34,225 nt of DNA from Neomesorhizobium albiziae (GTDB lineage Bacteria > Pseudomonadota > Alphaproteobacteria > Rhizobiales > Rhizobiaceae): positions 1 through 34,225 of the forward strand of contig NZ_FOSL01000031.1 in assembly GCF_900114255.1 (NCBI RefSeq), read 5' to 3'. Within the stretch, counting starts at the first letter, position 1. Each line of letters begins with the position of its first letter. This document shows, piece by piece, positions 16,347-25,422 of this stretch. A program made the position numbers and the translations under genes. The notes beneath the pieces were generated by a model. The model made no database searches and had not been told where the DNA came from. It was given only the letters and a program-made list of their open reading frames with translations.

Positions 16347-17441
16347 ATGTCTCGTCACGGCTTACACATCTCGTTTCCACTCGTTGCGTCGCTGACGCTT
16401 CTTTCGGGCTGCGGCCAAAGTTCGCCGGCAGCGGAAGTCGGCCCCCGGCCGGTCAAGTCGGTCGTCACGAAGGCGGAGCAGTCAGCAAGCTTGAGTTTCC
16501 CCGGCGTCGTGCAGGCGCGGGTGGTAGCCGATCTTGGATTCCGGACGTTGGGGCGAGTTCTATCGCGTAAGGCGGATGTTGGCGATCTAGTCCGGAAGGG
16601 CGATGTTCTGGCCGAGATCGATCCGTTAGCTCTCCAGTTCGCAGTCGCCAGTGCGGAGGCCGATCTGCGCAACGCAGAGGCGCAACTCCAGAACGCCGAG
16701 CTCACGGAAAAGCGCAAGCGAGCACTCGCCTCGCGGAATACGGGGAGTGCTGCGGATCTGGAGCTTGCCGAACAGGGCCTGATATCGGCGCAAGCCGGCG
16801 TTGCCAAGGCCCGGGCCAGTCTCGACAAGGCGCGCGAACAGCTCGGGTACGCGCAACTGAAAGCCGAGTTTGACGGTGTTGTGACCGCTACCTCGGTGGA
16901 AGTCGGACAGACCGTCACAACCGGTCAGCCGGTGTTAACGCTGGCGCAACTCGGACAGCGTGACGTGGTCGTCGACATCCCGGAAGCGCAGCTTGGTTCG
17001 TTGCGCTTGGGGAGCCGATTCAATGTCGCCCTTCAGCTCAAGGACGCGCTCCGCACGTCCGGCATTCTGCGGGAGATCGGGCCGGAAGCCGACACCAACA
17101 CTCGCACCCACAGGCTGAAGATCGCCATCGACGACGCGCCTGAGGTTTTCCGGCTCGGTTCAGTCGTGACGGTGGCCGCTATGAGTGATCAGCCAGGAAG
17201 CACGATTGTGCTGCCGACGTCCGCCATCGTCGAAAACAACGGCACAGTGAATGTCTGGGTGATCGATCCCACGAAACACACGGTCTCGCTGAGACCTGTG
17301 CGGCTCGACGCACAGGTCTCCGGCGTCCCGCGTGTCCGAATTGCCTCAGGACTGCTGGAGGGAGAAGAGGTCGCAGTCGCCGGTGCTAGTGAACTCAGCG
17401 AAGGACAGAAGGTGAGACTCGAAAAGGAGCCGCGTTCGTGA
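16347..17441 (+). CDS. RND efflux periplasmic adaptor, second of two
   Basis: This 364-residue membrane-fusion lipoprotein has the lipobox LSGC with Cys at residue 22. The lipoyl-like halves LSRKADVGDLVRKGDVLAEI and AEFDGVVTATSVEVGQTV bracket an Ala/Glu/Leu-rich coiled hairpin (about residues 85-150). The C-terminal barrel and proximal domains are complete (VLPTSAIVENNGTVNVWVID). It is diverged from, but clearly homologous to, the upstream adaptor. Its stop overlaps the pump start by four bases (GTGA at 17438-17441), so it is probably coupled. Confidence 0.88.
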   Translation: MSRHGLHISFPLVASLTLLSGCGQSSPAAEVGPRPVKSVVTKAEQSASLSFPGVVQARVVADLGFRTLGRVLSRKADVGDLVRKGDVLAEIDPLALQFAVASAEADLRNAEAQLQNAELTEKRKRALASRNTGSAADLELAEQGLISAQAGVAKARASLDKAREQLGYAQLKAEFDGVVTATSVEVGQTVTTGQPVLTLAQLGQRDVVVDIPEAQLGSLRLGSRFNVALQLKDALRTSGILREIGPEADTNTRTHRLKIAIDDAPEVFRLGSVVTVAAMSDQPGSTIVLPTSAIVENNGTVNVWVIDPTKHTVSLRPVRLDAQVSGVPRVRIASGLLEGEEVAVAGASELSEGQKVRLEKEPRS

Positions 17442-20400
17442 AGAAATTCAACCTTTCGGACTGGGCGCTCGAGCACCGTTCTCTCGTCTGGTACTTCATG
17501 ATCGCCTTCGCATTGGCGGGGGCCTATGCCTATGTCAGCCTCGGGCGCGAGGAGGACCCCTCATTCACCATCAAGACCATGGTGATCCAGGCGCAATGGC
17601 CAGGTGCTTCGGCGCAGGAGGTAACGCGGCAGGTTACTGACCGCATCGAAAAGAAGCTGCAGGAACTCGACAATCTCGACCATACCCGAAGCCTGACCAC
17701 CGCGGGTCGGACCATTGTCTTCGTCGACCTGCGACAGGAAACCAAGGCGGCGGATGTGCGCCCCACCTGGCTGCGCGTGCGCAACATGATGGCCGACATC
17801 CAGCACGACTTCCCATCGGGCGTGGTCGGCCCCTTCTTCAATGACCAGTTCGGCGACGTCTATGGGAATATCTTCGCCTTTTCAGCCGACGGGTTGAGCC
17901 AGAGGGAATTGCGCGACATGGTCGAGGACGCCCGAACGAAAATCCTTACGGTCCCGAACGTCGGCAAGGTCGATATCGTGGGAGCGCAGGATGAGGTGAT
18001 TTTTCTGGAATTCTCCACCCGTAAGATCGCGGCCCTCGGCATCGACCGCTCCGCCATCATCTCTGCGCTGCAAGCGCAGAACGCTGTCACCCATTCCGGA
18101 TTCATCGACACGGGATCCGAACGTATCGCGCTTCGCGTCTCCGGTGGCTTTGTTTCCGAGGAAAGCCTGCGAGCGATCAATCTGAGAGTGAATGACCGGT
18201 TCTTTCCACTGACCGATATCGCAACGATCACGCGTGGATATGTCGATCCGCCGACCTCGCTGTTTCGCTTCAATGGCAAGCCAGCGATCGGTCTTGCCGT
18301 TGGAATGAAGGCCGGCAGCAACCTCCTGGAGTTCGGTGCGGCGCTCGAAAAGATGGTGGAGCGTGTTACCCAGGAACTTCCAGTGGGCGTGTCCGTGGAA
18401 CGGGTGTCCGATCAGCCAGCCGTCGTGGACGAAGCCGTGTCCGGCTTCACACGCGCCTTGTTCGAGGCGGTCGCTATCGTACTCGCGATAAGCTTCATCA
18501 GTCTTGGTCTGCGCGCCGGCCTGGTTGTCGCGATTTCCATCCCGCTGGTTCTCGCCGTCACCTTTCTGGTGATGCTTTACTCAGGCATCTCGTTGCAGCG
18601 AATCTCGCTGGGGGCGCTGATCATCGCTCTCGGTCTCCTGGTCGACGACGCCATGATCGCCATCGAAATGATGGTTGCACGCCTGGAGCTGGGGGACAGT
18701 CTCAGGAAGGCCGCCACCTACGTCTACACTTCGACAGCCTTTCCGATGCTGACCGGCACGCTTGTCACCGTGGCGGGCTTTATCCCGGTGGCGTTCAACA
18801 AGAGCAGCGCCGGCGAGTTCACGTTCACCCTGTTCGTCGTCATTGCCGTGTCGCTCATCGTCTCATGGTTGGTCGCGGTCGTGTTCACACCGCTTCTCGG
18901 CGTGACAATCCTGCCCGAGACGATGAAAAAACATGCCGATCACAAAGGCTGGTTCGCGAAAACCTTCTCGCGCATGCTTCAAGTCTGCATGCGATGGCGA
19001 TGGGCGACGATCGCGGTGACCATCCTCCTCTTCGGCGCATCTGTCGGCGGGATGTCGCTGGTGCAGCAGCAGTTCTTCCCTAGCTCCGACCGTCCGGAAC
19101 TCATTGTCGACTGGAACCTTCCGCAGAACAGTTCGATCGAGGAAACCAACCGACAGATGGCACAGTTCGAACGGGAAAAGCTCGTCGGCAACCCTGACAT
19201 CGAACATTGGTCGACTTACGTGGGAACCGGTGCGCCTCGCTTCATCTTGTCCTTCGACGTCCAGCCGTCTGACGTGTCTTTCGGGCAAATGGTGATCGTC
19301 ACGAAGGGGCTCGAAGTCCGCGACAAGCTCAGGGAGGAGCTGCAGGACTATCTGCACAAGACTTTTCCGGGCACGGACGCCTTTGTGAAGCTGTTGGATA
19401 TCGGACCGCCGGTCGGCAAGCCGGTCCAGTACCGCGTGTCCGGTCCGGATATCCAGGTCGTCCGTGACTTTGCGCAGAAACTGGGGGCCATTGTCGGGAC
19501 GAATCCGTTGCTGCGCAATCTGGTCTTCGACTGGAACGAGCCTGCACGTGTCGTCAAGGTCGATGTGCTTCAAGATAAGGCGCGGCAACTTGGCGTGTCT
19601 TCTCAGGACATTGCCACCGCGCTGAACAGTGTCGTTCAGGGCGATACGGCAACTGAGGTCAGGGACGGTATTTATCTCGTGGACGTGGTCGGCCGCGCCG
19701 CCGCAGCAGAACGCGGGTCGATCGATACGCTGCTTGATCTGCAGCTCTCGAGCACCAGCGGCCGAACCATTCCGCTGTCATCCGTCGCCACGTTCCGTTA
19801 CGAACTCGAACAGCCGACGATCTGGCGGCGTGATCGGATCCCGACCATTACCATCAAGGCCGGCATAAGCGACGCGACCCAGCCGGCAACCATTGTCGCG
19901 GCGTTTACCGACAAGGTCGAGGCATTCAAGAAAACGCTGCCGGCGGGATATTCCGTTGAGGTCGGCGGATCGGTCGAGGAAAGCGCCAAGGCGCAAGGAC
20001 CCATCTTCGCCGTCGCGCCTATCATGATTTTCGCCATGGCAACGCTTCTGATGGTCCAGCTCCAGAGCTTCCATCGGCTGTTCCTGGTCTTCTCGGTCGC
20101 GCCATTGGCGCTCATCGGCGTCGTCGCGGCGTTGCTGCTTTCCAATGCGCCGCTTGGCTTCGTGGCGCTACTGGGCGTGCTGGCCCTGATAGGCATCCTC
20201 ATCCGCAACTCGGTCATCCTGATCGTGCAGATCGAGGAATTGCGGGCCGCCGGAACGCCGCCGTGGAAGGCCGTCGTGGAAGCGACGGAGCATCGCATGC
20301 GGCCGATCATGCTGACGGCTGCTGCCGCGACCCTCGCCCTTATTCCGATCTCCCGAGAGATATTCTGGGGACCCATGGCCTATGCCATGATGGGAGGCAT

Positions 20401-20488
20401 CATCGTCGGAACGGTGCTGACCCTTCTCTTTCTGCCTGCGCTCTACGTCACCTGGTTCAGGATACCGCGCGATGTCGAGCAGCAGTGA
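17438..20488 (+). CDS. RND-family inner-membrane efflux transporter (AcrB/TriC-like)
   Basis: This 1016-residue proton-driven pump has the size and 12-segment layout of the AcrB family: a first membrane helix near residues 16-34, a porter domain (PGASAQEVTRQVTDRIE), and a TM4 motif GLLVDDAMIAIE with the proton-relay pair D403-D404. A second half opens with a further helix near residue 525, and the final helix cluster ends VLTLLFLPALYVTWF. The start is GTG 17438, overlapping the second adaptor. The two-adaptor organisation resembles TriABC of Pseudomonas, a triclosan pump, but the substrate here cannot be read from sequence. No outer-membrane channel gene follows, so a channel encoded elsewhere would be required. 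Confidence 0.92.
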   Translation: MKKFNLSDWALEHRSLVWYFMIAFALAGAYAYVSLGREEDPSFTIKTMVIQAQWPGASAQEVTRQVTDRIEKKLQELDNLDHTRSLTTAGRTIVFVDLRQETKAADVRPTWLRVRNMMADIQHDFPSGVVGPFFNDQFGDVYGNIFAFSADGLSQRELRDMVEDARTKILTVPNVGKVDIVGAQDEVIFLEFSTRKIAALGIDRSAIISALQAQNAVTHSGFIDTGSERIALRVSGGFVSEESLRAINLRVNDRFFPLTDIATITRGYVDPPTSLFRFNGKPAIGLAVGMKAGSNLLEFGAALEKMVERVTQELPVGVSVERVSDQPAVVDEAVSGFTRALFEAVAIVLAISFISLGLRAGLVVAISIPLVLAVTFLVMLYSGISLQRISLGALIIALGLLVDDAMIAIEMMVARLELGDSLRKAATYVYTSTAFPMLTGTLVTVAGFIPVAFNKSSAGEFTFTLFVVIAVSLIVSWLVAVVFTPLLGVTILPETMKKHADHKGWFAKTFSRMLQVCMRWRWATIAVTILLFGASVGGMSLVQQQFFPSSDRPELIVDWNLPQNSSIEETNRQMAQFEREKLVGNPDIEHWSTYVGTGAPRFILSFDVQPSDVSFGQMVIVTKGLEVRDKLREELQDYLHKTFPGTDAFVKLLDIGPPVGKPVQYRVSGPDIQVVRDFAQKLGAIVGTNPLLRNLVFDWNEPARVVKVDVLQDKARQLGVSSQDIATALNSVVQGDTATEVRDGIYLVDVVGRAAAAERGSIDTLLDLQLSSTSGRTIPLSSVATFRYELEQPTIWRRDRIPTITIKAGISDATQPATIVAAFTDKVEAFKKTLPAGYSVEVGGSVEESAKAQGPIFAVAPIMIFAMATLLMVQLQSFHRLFLVFSVAPLALIGVVAALLLSNAPLGFVALLGVLALIGILIRNSVILIVQIEELRAAGTPPWKAVVEATEHRMRPIMLTAAAATLALIPISREIFWGPMAYAMMGGIIVGTVLTLLFLPALYVTWFRIPRDVEQQ

Positions 20489-20973
20489 CGTGATGCCATG
20501 CCGCTCTCCGTATCGACGGGTGCTGTGGGTGCCAAGGTATTGAACCGCGACTTTCGCACGGCCGTTGGCCAAATCGCGTGAGAGGGAGAGTACCGGAGCT
20601 GTTGTGATTTTGTTCGCTTTTTGTGCTTCGAAAGTCGCATAAGATTGCAGTCTGGAACTGAAAAGCTCGCTTCGGTCACTTCGCCAACGGGCTGAGCGCG
20701 ACCGCGAAGGTGACTATCCCGCCGCGGGCGATGTGGTGGTAACCGATTTCCTGCGGGCATCAGGATCAGGAAGTGGTTGATCAGGCCGATTATCAGCGCG
20801 CCGGCGGTCGTGCCGATGTCCATGCCGACGACGCCGAACAGGCACCCCGAGCACAGCCGCCCGTCTCGCGAGCTGGAAGCTCGGAGCGAAGCTACTAGAG
20901 AGCCGCACCGAAACATAGGCAGCACAAACGCATTCGGCCGATGCGAACGGCTCAGCTTTGGCTCCTGACCGGC
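20489..20973. other. Gap between RND pump and syrB-like gene; possible permease remnant
   Basis: No intact gene is present in these 485 bases. On the minus strand at 20746-20835 a short stretch reads GTTAGALIIGLINHFLILM, preceded by GVVGMDI. It resembles the end of sugar ABC permeases of the RbsC type, where GT-x-x-GALIIGLINN is characteristic. The surrounding frame is not conserved, so at most this is a relic. I saw no clear terminator for the efflux operon. Confidence 0.35.
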
Positions 20974-21453
20974 TCAAGCAAGCCCGAGCTTTTTCCTGAG
21001 TTCGGCGTTTTCATTCCGGAGCCGATTGGCGAGAAGCTTCTTCAGACGGGCATTCTCTTCTTCAAGCTTCACCAGATCCTTGAGCTCATCGCTCTGTGTT
21101 GTCTGCCCGGCAGCCTTCTTCCACTGATAGTAGGTCTGTTCCGAGATGCCAGCTTTCTGGACCGCGGCCTTGATGCTCTCTCCCCGTCCGATCTGCTTTT
21201 CGATCTCGCCGAGCTTTTGGGCCCGCTCTTTCTCAGAGTATATTCTCCGCGCTGTCGGGACTGTAGGCGAAGCGACCGCTTTAGATGAAGACGCCTGTGG
21301 GGCCGACTTGGCGGCTCTGGTTCGTAGAGCACCTGCCTGCTGCCCGGTTCGCTTCCTCGGCTTCGGCGCCTTTTCCTTGATATCAGGTGTCTGTTCCTTC
21401 ACAGGCACCTCGGCTGGCGCCTGGTTTGCCTCGGATTCCTTGAGGTCGGCCAT
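20974..21453 (-). CDS. SyrB-like regulator, short form
   Basis: This is a 159-residue protein. Residues 1-65 are low-complexity and rich in Lys, Pro, Ala and Glu. From residue 71, IYSEKERAQKLGEIEKQI precedes a helix-turn-helix-like stretch (IKAAVQKAGISEQTYYQWKKA), and then a leucine/charge-rich coiled coil (LEEENARLKKLLANRL, ENAELRKKLGL). The C-terminal pattern matches SyrB of Sinorhizobium, described as a repressor acting on syrM in symbiotic regulation. The HTH plus coiled coil is also the plan of OrfA of IS3-family elements, but no OrfB follows. The ATG at 21453 is preceded by AGGGAG. A second, longer relative lies at 26296 in opposite orientation. DNA target unknown. Confidence 0.72.
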   Translation of the reverse strand: MADLKESEANQAPAEVPVKEQTPDIKEKAPKPRKRTGQQAGALRTRAAKSAPQASSSKAVASPTVPTARRIYSEKERAQKLGEIEKQIGRGESIKAAVQKAGISEQTYYQWKKAAGQTTQSDELKDLVKLEEENARLKKLLANRLRNENAELRKKLGLA

Positions 21454-21887
21454 GAGAAGCTCCCTGTGATGTCAAACCCTATTCTCTCACGCAGCATCAA
21501 GAACTTACGGACTTTGTCAACCACGGCCAAAACCGTGCTCCTCAATGTCGCCGTCGGACGCGTGAACATAATTGCCTATGACTGCCCCTGCAGACGCAAA
21601 TTGGAGTCGCCTTCTTTATTGTCCTGTGCTTGCGTCGAAATGTTGGGCTGCGGCGAGGCGTGCTGAATGGCCTCGCAATCCGCAACACAGAGTATCGGCT
21701 GGATGTGTCACGACCCCTCGGTATCCGGCAGCATGCTCGTCGGCTCGTCAGCTCTGCGGTTCGCTTGGCAGATCATCCGTTACTCCCCCCGGATTTTAAT
21801 TATAGCTAATATCATTCTTGGATCGTTGCGGACAAATATGGGTTCCTAATATACAACCGTTGGTTCTTCACACGCGGGAGATGCGGA
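21454..21887. other. Divergent promoter region between syrB-like and PAS-GGDEF-EAL genes
   Basis: These 434 bases separate two divergently transcribed genes and must hold both promoters. The part from about 21780 to 21860 is A+T-rich (TTTTAATTATAGCTAATAT at 21794-21812) and is the likeliest promoter area for the signalling gene. I found no gene, no strong dyad and no clear sigma-70 pair. Confidence 0.4.
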
Positions 21888-24356
21888 ATGTCGTGTTCAG
21901 ACTTTCCTGTGGAACTGGTGACCGGGTCCTTCTCAAAGGACGATGCTGACGCCGTGCGCTTGGTGCTCGACGCAGTCCCGCATCCGATATTCTTGAAAGA
22001 TGATCAATCCCGCTTCGTTATGCTTAACCGAAGTATGTGCGACTTCATGGGGCATTCTTATGAGGAGTTGGCTGGCAAGACAGATTACGACTTCGTCCCG
22101 AAGGAACACGCGGATGTGTTCCAGCAGGTCGATCGGTTGGTGCTGGAAACCGGAGAAGTCAACGAGAACGAGGAGGTCATGCTGGGGCCGGACGGGGAAA
22201 TCCGCACCCTCGTGACGCGAAAGGCGCGGGCGTCGCTACCGAATGGCGCTCGCTTCGTCGTCGGCTGTATTTCGGACATCACCAAGTTGAAGGAGCACGA
22301 AGCCTCGCTGCAGCTGCTGTTCGAGGAAAACCCCATCCCGATGTGGGTGTTTGATAGAGCCAGCTCGCGGTTTCTGGCAGTCAACCAAGCTGCCGTCGAG
22401 CATTATGGCTACACCCGCGAACAATTTCTTTCCAAATCCATCCTTGAAATCAGGCCGGCGGAAGACAGAGAACCGTTTCTCCAAGTGCTCGGCACAGGCG
22501 AGGGCTCGTATTGCACCGGGCGTACCTGGCGCCACATTAAGGCGGACGGCAGCCTGATCGACATCGTCGCCTACTCAAAGGGGATCGAGTATGACGGCCG
22601 CCCAGCCGTCATGGTTGCGGTTGTCGACGTGACGGAGCGCAAGCGGGCTGAGGACGATCTGCGCCGCACCAGAGAGTTTCTGGACACGGTAATCGAAAAC
22701 ATTCCCGTCATGCTCTTCGCTAAAGAGGCCCGGGAGCACCGCTATGTCCTGATGAACCGGGCAGGTGAGGAACTGCTTGGCATCCCGCGCGAGGAGCTGA
22801 TCGGCAAGACCGATTCCGACCTCTTTCCGCCAGAAGAGGCCGAGTCGTTCGTCGTTCGTGATCAGCAAGCGTTGCGTTCCGATTCCGTCCAGTTAGCCGA
22901 GGAAGAGCAAATCCAAACGCGGGACAAGGGGGTACGGGATCTCGTTACGCGACGGCTCGCGGTGGAAAGCCATGACGGAAAGTCGAAATATGTCCTCGCG
23001 GTGGCCGAGGATGTGACCGAGCGCAAGCGAGACGCGGCACGGATCGCCCATTTGGCTACCCACGACGGGCTGACGGATTTGCCCAACCGGACAGCACTCG
23101 TCGAGCGTCTCGAATTCACGCTCGAGCGGGCGACATCCGGCAGGGAATCCTTCGCTGTCATGCGCATCAACGTCGACGGGTTCAAGGAAGTAAACGATGC
23201 TTGCGGCCCCGGGGTTGCGGATGCGCTGCTTCGACAGGTGGCGGCACGGCTGAGAGCGAGCGCGGGCAAGCACTTCCTTGCGCGCACGGGCGACGAGTTC
23301 ACAACTATCATTGCTGACGGCCCGCATCCGGAGACAGCAATAGCACTCGCTGACCGCCTGCTGGCAACGATCGCCGACGTTTTTGATGTCGGCGGCCGCC
23401 AATTGCACGTCGGCCTGAGCATCGGTATCGCCTTCTTTCCCGATGACGCGGTTGATGTCACATCCCTCTTGAGCAACGCTCACGCAGCGCTCGATCGCGC
23501 CCGGGCCGACGGGCAGGGCGTTTTCCGGATGTTCGAGGCGGACATGGATCGCAAAGTCCGTGAACGCCGCGCACTTGAGAAGGACTTGCGTTCGGCTCTA
23601 GCAAACGGCGAGTTGTTCCTGCACTACCAGCCGCAGGCGAACGTATCGGGTCAGATCGTTGGGTTCGAAGCCCTGGTCCGGTGGTCTCACAAAGAACGAG
23701 GAATGATCCCACCTGCGGAGTTCATTCCCCTGGCCGAAGAGAGCGGATTGATCGTTCCAATCGGCGAATGGGTGTTGCGCGAGGCGTGTCGGGAGGCGGC
23801 GTCATGGCCGAACACGATCCACATCGCCGTCAACCTCTCTCCCGTACAATTTCGCCAAGGCGATCTTCCCGGCATGGTGCACTCGATTCTGTTGCAGTCG
23901 GCGCTCGACCCGACGCGGCTCGAGCTGGAAATTACAGAAAGCGTGCTGTTCGACGACTTATCGCGGGCAAGTTCAATCCTCCGGCGCCTTAAATCGCTCG
24001 GAGTAAAGATCGCCCTGGACGATTTTGGGACAGGCTATTCATCGCTTTCCTATCTCCAGTCTTTCCCCTTCGACAAAATCAAGATCGACAAGTCATTCGT
24101 TTGGATGCTTCAGCAGAATCCGCAATCGGCGGCCATCATTCGCGCCATTGTCGGGCTGGGCCGGGACCTCTCTATGTACATTGTTGCCGAAGGCGTCGAA
24201 ACATTCGACCAGCTGAGTTTTCTTACGGAAGAGGGCTGCAGTGCTCTGCAGGGGTATCTGATCGGAAGGCCTTACCCGATCGAGCTGTATGCGAAGGAGG
24301 TCGGCAAACGCGCACCTCCGTCAAGCGTGGCGAGTCGACGCCGCGGACGGCAATAG
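21888..24356 (+). CDS. Triple-PAS GGDEF-EAL cyclic-di-GMP protein, likely phosphodiesterase
   Basis: This 822-residue protein has no membrane segment, so it is predicted cytoplasmic. Three PAS domains lie at about residues 20-135, 140-253 and 262-380; two end in the DVTERKR linker. The GGDEF domain is at about 390-550 and the EAL domain at 560-805. The GGDEF signature is reduced to ARTGDEF (465-471), one Gly short, so cyclase activity is doubtful. The EAL domain keeps FEALVRW (593-599), ELEITES (679-685), ALDDFGTGYSSL (709-720), KIDKSF (732-737) and VAEGVET (766-772), the residues used for metal binding and c-di-GMP hydrolysis. The protein is therefore probably a sensory phosphodiesterase. 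No partner gene adjoins it. Confidence 0.9.
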   Translation: MSCSDFPVELVTGSFSKDDADAVRLVLDAVPHPIFLKDDQSRFVMLNRSMCDFMGHSYEELAGKTDYDFVPKEHADVFQQVDRLVLETGEVNENEEVMLGPDGEIRTLVTRKARASLPNGARFVVGCISDITKLKEHEASLQLLFEENPIPMWVFDRASSRFLAVNQAAVEHYGYTREQFLSKSILEIRPAEDREPFLQVLGTGEGSYCTGRTWRHIKADGSLIDIVAYSKGIEYDGRPAVMVAVVDVTERKRAEDDLRRTREFLDTVIENIPVMLFAKEAREHRYVLMNRAGEELLGIPREELIGKTDSDLFPPEEAESFVVRDQQALRSDSVQLAEEEQIQTRDKGVRDLVTRRLAVESHDGKSKYVLAVAEDVTERKRDAARIAHLATHDGLTDLPNRTALVERLEFTLERATSGRESFAVMRINVDGFKEVNDACGPGVADALLRQVAARLRASAGKHFLARTGDEFTTIIADGPHPETAIALADRLLATIADVFDVGGRQLHVGLSIGIAFFPDDAVDVTSLLSNAHAALDRARADGQGVFRMFEADMDRKVRERRALEKDLRSALANGELFLHYQPQANVSGQIVGFEALVRWSHKERGMIPPAEFIPLAEESGLIVPIGEWVLREACREAASWPNTIHIAVNLSPVQFRQGDLPGMVHSILLQSALDPTRLELEITESVLFDDLSRASSILRRLKSLGVKIALDDFGTGYSSLSYLQSFPFDKIKIDKSFVWMLQQNPQSAAIIRAIVGLGRDLSMYIVAEGVETFDQLSFLTEEGCSALQGYLIGRPYPIELYAKEVGKRAPPSSVASRRRGRQ

Positions 24357-24587
24357 CGGCTCACGACGCTTGCAGCACAGCACATAGACACACACGCGCG
24401 GCGTTGAATCTGGTCCCGGCTTCACGCCGGTGAAGAACGCGGAGTCGAATGGCAGTCGGAGGCCTCGTCAAAAACGTCAAACGCGGCTACCTTCGCGTCG
24501 ATCGTCGCTCCGTTGCCAAATGCACATACGTGTAGGGCAGATCGCCGGATCGATCGTCGACTACAATGAGATCCTCGCTCTGCGCTC
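24357..24587. other. Non-coding stretch after the EAL gene
   Basis: No gene is recognised. A small hairpin CCGGC-TTCAC-GCCGG follows the gene at about 24417-24431 but lacks a T run, so I do not call it a terminator. Confidence 0.35.
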
Positions 24588-24735
24588 TCAAGGGGAATTC
24601 ACCACGTCCAGCGCCGTGCGATGTATTCGGTTAAGGTGGTTCTCCATTGCTTCAATGGCGGCAGCGAGATCGCGCCTTTCAAACGCATCCGGGGATCTGG
24701 TGATCCTAAAGCTCAGCGAAACGGTTCCTTTCGAC
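24588..24735 (-). pseudogene. C-terminal remnant of an FCD-type GntR regulator
   Basis: The minus strand reads FERRDLAAAIEAMENHLNRI followed by HRTALDVVNSP and a stop at 24588. This is the shape of the last two helices of FadR/FCD-type GntR regulators (pattern D-x-x-A-A-x-x-A-M-x-x-H-L). The preceding residues (VSKGTVSLSFRITRSPDA) do not continue the family and no DNA-binding domain is present. The match is short, so the call is tentative. Confidence 0.4.
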
Positions 24736-24789
24736 ACCCATTTAGCTCAGTATTTCGACGGTCACCTTCCTTCGCCTCGAGCGCGGCGA

Positions 24790-25375
24790 AGGCTTGGGCG
24801 AGGGCGTGGGGGCAACAAGTTGCCGCGTCTGCGGCCACCCGACGCCGTTTTAGTCGGAAACTACCGTCCGGTGAAACCCATCCGGCCGCGCAGCAGATCG
24901 GTGAGCACCGCACCGTGGATCGGCACGCCCTCGAATTCCGAATACGAGGCCATCACGCCCGAGAGGCCGGCGAGCCGGGTGGCCGCCTCGAACGCATGGG
25001 CATAGACATCGTACAGCTCTCGCGGTCCGATAGCAGTCGCCGCCATGTTCTGACCGGCTTCCGTCACTGCATAACCCAGGAAGTGTTACGCGGACACCAG
25101 CACGCCTTCACGCAGGTCGTTGGCCTGCATGCCGCGCGTGAAAGCGACGCTCATCGAACTGACAAGATATGGATCCTCTCCGTAGGTTTCGGTGACCCGT
25201 CCCCAACGCGCATCGCGGGCGACGTCCATGACTGGCGCGAGGGCATGGAGCATCCCCACCGCCCGCATCTGGCGTCGCATGATATCCGCCATCTCCTGCA
25301 GGGCCTCGGGATCCCCTGTCGCTGCCAACCCGATTGCGGTTGGGAACGCGGTGAAGCCGGGCGACACCGGTTTTG
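24790..25375 (-). pseudogene. Glycoside hydrolase family 3 fragment with several lesions
   Basis: The minus strand carries the middle of a family 3 beta-glucosidase-like protein: FPTAIGLAATGDPEALQEMA, HALAPVMDVARDARWGRVTE, TYGEDPYLVSSMSVAFTRG, then an in-frame TAA at 25086-25088 where Lys of the KHF motif would stand. In the same frame it continues HFLGYAVTEAGQNMAATAIG and SYSEFEGVPIHG, then VLTDLLRGRMGFTG. Near 24865 one base is missing; in the shifted frame TVVSD, another stop in place of Tyr, and NGVGW follow, which is the region of the catalytic nucleophile Asp. The amino-terminal part and the C-terminal domain are absent. At the upstream side the frame is fused to a MocR fragment. Confidence 0.72.
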
Positions 25376-25422
25376 TTGCAACGACCGAGTTGGGCGCACG
25401 GAGGATCGGTCGTTGCTGGTCA

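Noticed and set aside
20974-21453. IS3-family OrfA (complete insertion sequence)
   Set aside because: The C-terminal plan is OrfA-like, but there is no OrfB, no terminal inverted repeats that I can see, and an added Lys/Pro/Ala-rich N terminus as in SyrB.
24417-24431. Rho-independent terminator after the EAL gene
   Set aside because: The stem is only five pairs and there is no T run.
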